A DNA stretch of 12,233 bases from Fibrobacter sp. (GTDB lineage Bacteria; Fibrobacterota; Fibrobacteria; Fibrobacterales; Fibrobacteraceae), in assembly GCA_017520105.1 (NCBI GenBank), contig JAFWRL010000234.1, forward strand, positions 1-12,233, in the 5' to 3' direction. Shown one piece after another: positions 7,503-12,233 of this stretch (position 1 is the stretch's first letter; the number at the start of each line of letters is the position of its first letter). The notes under the pieces were generated by a model, which was given only the letters and a program-made list of their open reading frames with translations, had not been told where the DNA came from and ran no database searches. The translations under genes and the position numbers were made by a program.

Positions 7503-8326
7503 TGAACATCGAAAATTTTGATAGCACGGTCCCTGCTCTCGACGTGAATGGGTTGACAGTCCGGTTCCCGGTTCGAGGAGGCGTTTTTAGCAAGGTCAAG
7601 GATTACTTTACTGCGGTGGACAAGGTGTCGTTTACGCTTCCACAGGGAAAGATTCTTTCGATTGTGGGGGAGTCTGGCTGTGGTAAATCGACGCTTGTGA
7701 AGTCTTTGGTCGGGCTTGTTCCCGTTGCAGAAGGTAAAATTAATTTGTTTGGACTCCCGGTGACGAATGGACGTGCGGGGACGGCAAAGGATACTGTGCG
7801 TGTTTCGGATTTGGTACAGATGATTTTCCAGGACCCGTTTAGCAGCTTGAACCCGCGGCAGACGGTTTCCGAAATTTTGACGGCTCCCGTGATTGCGCGT
7901 GGGCTTTCTTTTGACGAATCCTGCAAGCGGGCGAGGGAACTTCTGGACCGAGTTTCGCTGCCGGCAGGGGCGATGGACAAGTTTCCGCATGAGTTTTCGG
8001 GAGGGCAGCGTCAGCGCCTTTGCATTGCGCGTAGCTTGATGGTGCGCCCGAAGGTGCTGCTTTGCGACGAAGTGACGAGCGCATTGGACGTGTCCGTGCA
8101 GGCTCAGATTTTGCATTTGCTCGACGATTTGCGCAATGAACTTGGGCTCTCTATTCTCTTTATCAGCCACGATATGCAGGTGGTGCGTGCGTTGAGCGAT
8201 GAAGTCTTGGTGATGTATTTTGGCCATGCCGTCGAACACGGCCCCGCTGACGAAGTCCTCACGAACCCACAGAACGACTACACGAAAAAGCTTTTAGCCA
8301 GCGTCCCCACGATACATCGGGAATAG
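7502..8326 (+). CDS. ABC transporter ATP-binding protein, OppF/DppF-like
   Basis: The product is 274 aa. All ABC ATPase motifs are present: Walker A G56-ESGCGKST, Q-loop Q110-DPFSSLNPR, signature S166-GGQR, Walker B VLLCDE190, D-loop SALD (193-196) and H-loop H223. The QDPFSSLNPR and SALDVSVQAQ strings and the C-terminal GP-x-DEVLTNPQNDYTKKLLASVP are typical of peptide/nickel (Opp/Dpp) importers, where this subunit powers uptake with a second ATPase, two permeases and a binding protein. None of those partners is nearby, so it may serve a distant system. The usual DEP after Walker B is DEV here (V191), leaving the catalytic Glu intact. I chose the ATG at 7502, overlapping the xseB stop; the frame extends 22 codons upstream, inside xseB, without similarity to the family. 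Confidence 0.9.
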   Translation: MNIENFDSTVPALDVNGLTVRFPVRGGVFSKVKDYFTAVDKVSFTLPQGKILSIVGESGCGKSTLVKSLVGLVPVAEGKINLFGLPVTNGRAGTAKDTVRVSDLVQMIFQDPFSSLNPRQTVSEILTAPVIARGLSFDESCKRARELLDRVSLPAGAMDKFPHEFSGGQRQRLCIARSLMVRPKVLLCDEVTSALDVSVQAQILHLLDDLRNELGLSILFISHDMQVVRALSDEVLVMYFGHAVEHGPADEVLTNPQNDYTKKLLASVPTIHRE

Positions 8327-8336
8327 GCGGCTGCTT

Positions 8337-8422
8337 CCGTCATCCTGAGTGGCGAATAGCCACGAAGACTCCAGTAACAGAACAGTGACTGGATTCTTCC
8401 CCTTACAGGGTCAGAATGACGG
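8337..8422. repeat. REP-like palindromic intergenic element, full copy
   Basis: The ends CCGTCATCCTGA (8337-8348) and TCAGAATGACGG (8411-8422) pair except at one position. Inside, GAAGACTCCAGT (8364-8375) pairs with ACTGGATTCTTC (8388-8399) with one mismatch. Between the two stems each side carries a small hairpin: GTGGC/GCCAC (8349-8363) on the left and CCC/GGG on the right. An alternative right-hand hairpin pairs ATTCT (8393-8397) with AGAAT (8413-8417). The last 38 nt recur at 9542-9579. It lies 10 nt after the ABC gene and could also act in termination or RNA stability. Confidence 0.75.
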
Positions 8423-8498
8423 TATCCATTGCATTCCTAGCCCCTAACAAATTTTTACACAAAATCTTAAGACCAAATTCCTGAAAAAAGCGTGTTAA

Positions 8499-8527
8499 TA
8501 TAATAGGTAGAGTGAGTTCTCTACCTA
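8499..8527 (+). promoter_or_regulatory. Consensus -10 box overlapped by a perfect 9-bp dyad (possible operator)
   Basis: TATAAT at 8499-8504 is a perfect -10 hexamer; the -35 region is weak. Starting at its last base, TAGGTAGAG (8504-8512) and CTCTACCTA (8519-8527) form a perfect inverted repeat with a 6-nt centre. The expected transcription start (about 8511) falls inside the dyad, so it would act better as a DNA operator than as an RNA hairpin. The controlled gene is the nuclease starting at 8542. Confidence 0.5.
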
Positions 8528-8541
8528 GAATAAGGACGCTT

Positions 8542-9474
8542 ATGACTAGAGAAGAATTTGCCCGGTTCCTCGACAGGCTCAGGAACGCCGACAAGAACGG
8601 CCAGGACACCGACGCCATCGTGAAAGCGCACGAACGGCAGAACGTCTATTTCTACAATGACGCCTGTATCAAGAAAATCCTGGCCAGCGAGAAGAACATC
8701 GCACTCACGACCGACCTCATCAACGCGGCGCTGGACCTTGTCGGTCCCGACTGTATCGAGCACCCGAAACTCGTGAACCCCTTCATCCCGAGCGAACTCG
8801 GCTACAGGAACGCCGAACCGGACCTGTTGCTGACTAACGACCGTGAAGGAAAGGCTCCCCGCGACCGCATTTCCATCGAAATTCAGCACGATAGCGGCTC
8901 CGTCTACAGGCAACGAGTCGTGCTCTACGTCTCCCGCCACGTCAGCAACATGGTGAAGAAGAACGAACCTCCCGTTCTCGAGAACCTGAACCTCATCAGT
9001 TTCCAGTTCACCGATGCGTATCCTTGGCGCTTGTCACGGGAATACCGCCACAGGGTGCAGCTTTACAACCAGCAGATGCTGCTCTATTACGACCAGCTTG
9101 CCATCACGGTCGTTGAGGTGAACAAGTTCTTCAAGCATGCCGAATCGTTTGCGACTGATTGTAGCCGCCTTGCGCAGTGGCTCCGTGCCATCGACACGCT
9201 CAATCGCGAGGCCGATTTCAGCGGGTTCTCATCGGACCCGATATTCAAGGTATTGCAGGAAGAGGTAAAATTGAGTAATTTTAGTTCGAGGTATCTTATG
9301 ACGGATGAGATGAAATCCATAGACAGGGCGATGTACAAGTTCATGGAACGAGAAAAAGTCGCGAGAAATTTGCTGAAAGCAAAACTTGATCCCAACTTTA
9401 TTGCTCAAAATACAGAAGTTCCGTTGTATATGGTACTCAAGCTCAAAGAAGAAATGGAACTCGCAGAAGCGTAG
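8542..9474 (+). CDS. Rpn family PD-(D/E)XK nuclease / putative transposase
   Basis: The product is 310 aa. It fits the PD-(D/E)XK nuclease-transposase group (Rpn/PDDEXK_2-like), whose members cut DNA and promote RecA-independent recombination. Seen: Y38-ND-x-CIKKIL near the N-terminus; D94 in EPDLLL; I112-E113-I-Q115 as the E-x-Q catalytic pair; then YRQRVVLYVSRHVS with R123 and R125; and a C-terminal helix (IAQNTEVPLYMVLKLKEEME) like the family's end. The core appears intact. I chose the ATG at 8542, preceded by AAGGA (8532-8536) at 5-nt spacing; a GTG at 8512 is possible but lies in the promoter dyad. Codon choice changes along the gene: to about 9240 third positions are mostly C/G, afterwards much more A/T. 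It is flanked by copies of a palindromic repeat. Native role (mobility or defence) cannot be decided. Confidence 0.8.
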   Translation: MTREEFARFLDRLRNADKNGQDTDAIVKAHERQNVYFYNDACIKKILASEKNIALTTDLINAALDLVGPDCIEHPKLVNPFIPSELGYRNAEPDLLLTNDREGKAPRDRISIEIQHDSGSVYRQRVVLYVSRHVSNMVKKNEPPVLENLNLISFQFTDAYPWRLSREYRHRVQLYNQQMLLYYDQLAITVVEVNKFFKHAESFATDCSRLAQWLRAIDTLNREADFSGFSSDPIFKVLQEEVKLSNFSSRYLMTDEMKSIDRAMYKFMEREKVARNLLKAKLDPNFIAQNTEVPLYMVLKLKEEMELAEA

Positions 9475-9493
9475 TTCCTGCTTTCGCCATGTC

Positions 9494-9522
9494 ACCCCGG
9501 CCACCATGCTGGGGTCCCTTTT
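9494..9522 (+). terminator. Likely intrinsic terminator of the Rpn-type gene
   Basis: ACCCCGGC (9494-9501) pairs with GCTGGGGT (9508-9515) over 8 bp including one G-T wobble, with a 6-nt loop, followed by CCCTTTT. It sits 20 nt past the stop codon at 9474. It also resembles the arm of an intergenic palindrome, so it may be the left part of the repeat continuing to 9579. Confidence 0.6.
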
Positions 9523-9541
9523 ATGACGTTTGTCCTAGATT

Positions 9542-9579
9542 GTGACTGGATGCTTCCCCTTACAGGGTCAGCATGACGG
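9542..9579. repeat. Second, partial copy of the REP-like element
   Basis: These 38 nt match 8385-8422 with only two differences. The differences pair with each other in the predicted hairpin: ATTCT/AGAAT in the first copy becomes ATGCT/AGCAT (9550-9554 and 9570-9574) here. The left half of the first copy (GTCATCCTGA side) is absent. Confidence 0.8.
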
Positions 9580-9594
9580 CTTCCATTACAATGT

Positions 9595-9625
9595 CGCCCC
9601 GTGCTCAGTCACGGGGGCGCTTTTT
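9595..9625 (+). terminator. GC-rich hairpin terminator
   Basis: CGCCCCGTG (9595-9603) and CACGGGGGCG (9610-9619) pair with a single bulged G around a 6-nt loop, and TTTTT follows at 9621-9625. It isolates the secreted-protein gene downstream from the Rpn-type gene. Confidence 0.75.
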
Positions 9626-9640
9626 ATCCCTTAAAAAAAT

Positions 9641-9673
9641 TTTACACGGCATAATTGCCGTTTTTAGTATGAT
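9641..9673 (+). promoter_or_regulatory. Small dyad inside a possible promoter
   Basis: ACGGCA (9646-9651) and TGCCGT (9656-9661) form a perfect 6-bp dyad followed by TTTT. The same stretch can be read as a promoter: TTTACA (9641-9646) as -35, TAGTAT (9665-9670) as -10, with an 18-bp spacer holding the dyad. Both readings, weak terminator or regulated promoter, fit; sequence alone does not choose. Confidence 0.3.
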
Positions 9674-9686
9674 TTGAATCACGTTT

Positions 9687-9715
9687 TTGACGAAATTATT
9701 AAATTTTTGTAAGTT
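9687..9715 (+). promoter_or_regulatory. Possible promoter of the secreted CUB-like protein gene
   Basis: TTGACG (9687-9692) and TAAGTT (9710-9715) are 17 bp apart, a fair match to -35/-10 consensus in an AT-rich stretch. Transcription would begin near 9722 and give a leader of about 200 nt containing the GC-rich structured segment. Confidence 0.3.
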
Positions 9716-9742
9716 TTGCGTAATGTTTAAGAGGTGTGCTTT

Positions 9743-9864
9743 CCCCCGTTGCATCTGCAATGGCAAAATTTCTGGTTTAGGGTTTGATATTCGGGCAAAC
9801 TGGCTCGAATTGGCCCGGATTTTGCGGGGGGGGGCTGCACGTCTGTGCAGAAAAGCCTTGGCTT
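9743..9864 (+). other. Structured, GC-rich 5' leader with a nine-G run
   Basis: This segment of the gene-free stretch 9475-9924 shows nested complementarity. CCCCC (9743-9747) faces GGGGG (9826-9830). Directly inside, GCAAAAT (9763-9769) faces ATTTTGC (9819-9825). Between C5 and that stem is TTGCA-TC-TGCAA (9749-9760). In the middle CGGGC (9792-9796) can pair with GCCCG (9813-9817). Downstream are CTGCAC/GTGCAG (9835-9850) and AAGCC/GGCTT (9853-9864). G occupies every position of 9826-9834. It may be a cis-acting RNA controlling the gene at 9925. It does not fit a riboswitch class I can name. Confidence 0.4.
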
Positions 9865-9910
9865 AGGCGCGCTTTCTCAAAGTTTTTCAAAACAACATTC
9901 CACCCAAATT

Positions 9911-9917
9911 AAAGAAG
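9911..9917 (+). promoter_or_regulatory. Ribosome binding site for the secreted protein at 9925
   Basis: AAGAAGG precedes the ATG at 9925 by 7 nt, a good Shine-Dalgarno position. It supports this start over the internal Met20 codon that begins the hydrophobic part of the signal peptide. Confidence 0.65.
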
Positions 9918-9924
9918 GTTCAAC

Positions 9925-12233
9925 ATGAAAAACCGTTTTCATGTGTTTTGTCATAAGTTCACTGAGCTTGCCGAAGTGAACATGTTGGTGTTCTTCCTGC
10001 TCGCGCTTTTGATGGCACCATCGGCGTGGGCGGCGGACGAATTTGTTACCCAAAATGACCAGACGGTTTATCTGTGTAACGGGACTAAAATGGTTGAAGT
10101 CTACAGTGGTATAGAAACGCTCCAAGTAAGTGGTGGAGGGGGTTCGGTCAAGGGTTGTATTGGCAAAATGACCCTGAAGGCTCCCGATGGTTATGGTTTC
10201 GTGATGTCTGGCTGGACGAGTGCTCCTGGCAAGATCACTATTTATGATGGTTATCAATTTAATTTGTCCTATGCGATGCTGAGTACGAGTAGTACGAGTG
10301 GTAATAGTAATATTAGTGATTTGCGAAATACTTCTGAATACGTATCCGTGGCTCTTGATGATGCTAAGTCACCAGATAGAGTGTTGTATTTGAAGCTTAA
10401 GGTCAAGAAACTTCATTCGGTCAAGGCTGGTGGTCAACAGGTAATCTATACACCTTATCCGGCTACCTGGTACCTATTAGACGATATTAAAATGATCGAA
10501 GACTATTCGGTTTATTTATACACAGTTAACAACGGTAAATGGATTACAACCTCGCTTAAGGTCAAGGATGCTGATAGCAATCTCGTATCTACCAAAGGCT
10601 ACAACGATTCGCTACAATTCTATATGCCCAAGAAAGATGTTCGTGTAACCTATTCAGAAGAGCTCGTAAATCAACTGGAATATATCGACATGCTGTGCAT
10701 GACTAGGACGGTAAACCTTACTGACAAGGTAAAGTCCTTTAAAATCTATGACAATGGCGGCAAATCCGAAGGTTACACCACTAATTGCGAAGCAAGACTT
10801 TCCCTGATACCTCCTGATGGTTACCAGATAAGATTGACGGGAACCGTGACCACGGAAGCGGCTGGAGACAACCCTTATGATTACCTTGAAATCGATGACG
10901 GCGAGACTATTGTTAAGAAGGTGTTTAGCACGACTTCCAATTCGACGGTTAGCGTCGGGACAGTAACGACGACACACAGGAGTATGTATCTTTATTTCCA
11001 TTCGGACCAAAGTAATGTGGCGGCAGGCCTTAACTTGACTGCGGAACTGGTGGGCGACCCCCATACTGTTACTGTAAATTCAGCGAACAATGGAACCGTG
11101 ACGCCGTCTTCTTCGTCTGTGGCAACGGGTGACGAAGTGACATTGACTGCAAAGCCCAAGTCCGGCTATGCATTAAAGAGCGTGAGTGTTGTAACCACAT
11201 CTGGGGCGACAGTTTCTGCGACTAGTAATTGGGAAACGAATGAGATTAAGTTCACGATGCCGAACAGTAATGTGACCGTGACTCCGACATTTGTGAAGGA
11301 TAAGTATGCTATTGCCAAAGTGACTGTAGAAGGCGGAACTATTACTGTTGCGGATTCTGCCATGATGAATTCGACCGTTACGATAACGGCGAATCCCGAA
11401 ACTGGCTATATGCTCAAGGAAATCGTGGTTAAAGAGAAAGCTAGTGGCAATATTATTAAGTTGCTCAAAAATAAATTCACATCGTTTTCGTTTACGATGC
11501 CATTGTTTAGTGATGTGACAGTGACTCCGACTTGGACAAATGACTTGACTGCCGAGGGCGGGCTGTATGTTGATATGCCTAAGACTGGTAATTCGATTCT
11601 TTCTATCCCCCAAGGGGTCAAATCGTTCAAGGTGTATGACGACGGTGGCAAGGACGGAAGCTACAGCAATAATGCGGAAGGAAAACTTATATTGATAGCT
11701 CCTGCCGGCTACTTTCTTGTGCTTACAGGAAACGTGAATACCTACAACAGTTCTGATAAATTACTGGTCTATAAGAATAATCAAGCCACTGATGCCAATC
11801 TGCTTGGTACGTTGTCTGGCGGTTCGTATTGTGCTTATTCTAGTGAGGCTCGCTATATGGCCATCATGTTTGTTTCTGATGGCTCTGGTAATGCATCAGG
11901 ATTGAATTTGACGGTGAAGGTAATCAAGTATGAACTGGAGCAGGGAAATGACGGTGAAAACCATTACGTGAACATGTTCTTCCTGCACAACATGACGTAT
12001 GAAATCCCGGAAACGCTCAAGTCGTTCAAGGTTTATGACGACGGCGGCAAGGACGGAAATTATACCGGCAACAACAGGGACACCCTAGTGCTGAAGGCCC
12101 CGGCGGGTTATGCTTTGCAGTTGTCGGGCAGCGTGACTACGCAATATAGTTCTGATTCTTTGCACGTCTATAGCGGAACGGTGGGAAATGCCGACACCGT
12201 TCTTCTTGGAAAATACAATAGTTCTTCAGGCGG
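9925..12233 (+). CDS. Large secreted protein with alternating CUB-like and InlB/Flg_new-type repeats, 5' part
   Basis: The frame is open for 769 codons to the window end, so the C-terminus is missing. Signal peptide: Met1 to about 36 (MAPSAWA|AD), with an unusually long polar start (19 residues before the hydrophobic core). Then a diverged CUB-like domain (about 45-137) and a first beta repeat ending FYMPKKDVRVTY (about 240). A CUB-like domain at 269-375 (VKSFKIYDNGG, YDYLEIDDGE, LYFHSD) is followed by two InlB/Flg_new-type repeats (379-457 and 460-541; GTVTP, KSGYALKSV, FTMPNSNVTVTPTF). CUB-like domains follow at 565-668 and 698 onward (VKSFKVYDDGGKDG, LKSFKVYDDGGKDG). CUB domains bind proteins or glycans outside cells, and such repeats act as stalks in surface proteins, so an adhesin-like role is inferred. 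How it is anchored or secreted depends on the unseen C-terminus. Confidence 0.75.
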   Translation, partial: MKNRFHVFCHKFTELAEVNMLVFFLLALLMAPSAWAADEFVTQNDQTVYLCNGTKMVEVYSGIETLQVSGGGGSVKGCIGKMTLKAPDGYGFVMSGWTSAPGKITIYDGYQFNLSYAMLSTSSTSGNSNISDLRNTSEYVSVALDDAKSPDRVLYLKLKVKKLHSVKAGGQQVIYTPYPATWYLLDDIKMIEDYSVYLYTVNNGKWITTSLKVKDADSNLVSTKGYNDSLQFYMPKKDVRVTYSEELVNQLEYIDMLCMTRTVNLTDKVKSFKIYDNGGKSEGYTTNCEARLSLIPPDGYQIRLTGTVTTEAAGDNPYDYLEIDDGETIVKKVFSTTSNSTVSVGTVTTTHRSMYLYFHSDQSNVAAGLNLTAELVGDPHTVTVNSANNGTVTPSSSSVATGDEVTLTAKPKSGYALKSVSVVTTSGATVSATSNWETNEIKFTMPNSNVTVTPTFVKDKYAIAKVTVEGGTITVADSAMMNSTVTITANPETGYMLKEIVVKEKASGNIIKLLKNKFTSFSFTMPLFSDVTVTPTWTNDLTAEGGLYVDMPKTGNSILSIPQGVKSFKVYDDGGKDGSYSNNAEGKLILIAPAGYFLVLTGNVNTYNSSDKLLVYKNNQATDANLLGTLSGGSYCAYSSEARYMAIMFVSDGSGNASGLNLTVKVIKYELEQGNDGENHYVNMFFLHNMTYEIPETLKSFKVYDDGGKDGNYTGNNRDTLVLKAPAGYALQLSGSVTTQYSSDSLHVYSGTVGNADTVLLGKYNSSSG
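11623..11658 (+). repeat. Near-identical intragenic repeat, first copy
   Basis: These 36 nt, encoding SFKVYDDGGKDG, match 12022-12057 with only two silent differences (GTG/GTT and GGT/GGC). The surrounding CUB-like domains are much more diverged. Confidence 0.8.
12022..12057 (+). repeat. Near-identical intragenic repeat, second copy
   Basis: This is the second copy of the 36-nt motif at 11623-11658, opening the next CUB-like domain 399 nt (133 codons) later, in frame. Recombination between the copies would remove or add exactly one domain unit. Confidence 0.8.

Noticed and set aside
7472..8239. 255-codon minus-strand frame across the ABC gene
   Set aside because: The opposite strand encodes a complete set of ABC ATPase motifs; this frame is full of His/Arg/Asn with no family resemblance.
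8512..8541. GTG start for the Rpn-type nuclease
   Set aside because: It sits within the promoter dyad near the likely transcription start, whereas the ATG at 8542 has AAGGA at good spacing.
9791..9870. c-di-GMP (GEMM-I) riboswitch in the leader
   Set aside because: GGGCAAAC and AAAAGCCTTGGC resemble pieces of the GEMM core, but the GNRA tetraloop helix and its receptor are not in the expected order and spacing, so only an unnamed structured leader is claimed.
10654..11651. Several minus-strand frames of 65-146 codons in the last 2 kb
   Set aside because: They lie opposite a continuous 769-codon frame with a signal peptide and repeated domains and show no domains of their own.

Overview
The window looks like chromosomal DNA of a Fibrobacter-type bacterium (Fibrobacterota). 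The pointers are serine/alanine-rich linkers in a secreted protein, many lipoproteins with immunoglobulin-like domains, a PD-(D/E)XK (Rpn-type) nuclease gene, and imperfect palindromes of the CGTCATYCTGA...TCAGRATGACG kind between genes. This placement is inferred from style; no marker gene settles it.

Layout. 1-280 is the 3' end of a MORN-repeat protein gene (+). 281-355 is an unusual element of five 7-base repeats followed by five inverted ones, lying between convergent genes. 359-1111 (-) is a DedA-family membrane protein. 1160-1190 is an intrinsic terminator that closes a tightly packed five-gene operon read on the minus strand from 7272 down to 1227. In transcription order the operon encodes three lipoproteins with PKD/FN3-like beta domains (235, 523 and 462 aa) and two signal-peptide proteins with PEGA-like domains and two C-terminal membrane helices (213 and 578 aa). 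Three of its four junctions are start/stop overlaps (ATGA, TAATG, ATGA) and the fourth gap is 7 nt, so the products are probably made together and act together in the envelope. I recognise no named system with this composition; it is the best candidate here for something undescribed.

Only 29 nt separate this operon from the divergent pair xseB (exonuclease VII small subunit) and an orphan OppF/DppF-like ABC ATPase, which are themselves coupled by a TGATG overlap. Next, 8337-8422 is a folded palindromic repeat, and 8542-9474 encodes the Rpn-type nuclease, with a perfect 9-bp dyad over its likely promoter. A partial second copy of the repeat follows at 9542-9579; between the two copies a base pair has changed in a compensatory way (T-A to G-C), direct evidence that the folded form matters.

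9475-9924 holds no gene. It contains hairpin terminators, the repeat copy, a possible promoter, and a GC-rich leader with nested complementarity and a run of nine G. It leads into a large secreted protein gene (9925 to beyond the window end) built from alternating CUB-like domains and InlB/Flg_new-type beta repeats, probably a surface protein or adhesin. That gene has no stop inside the window.
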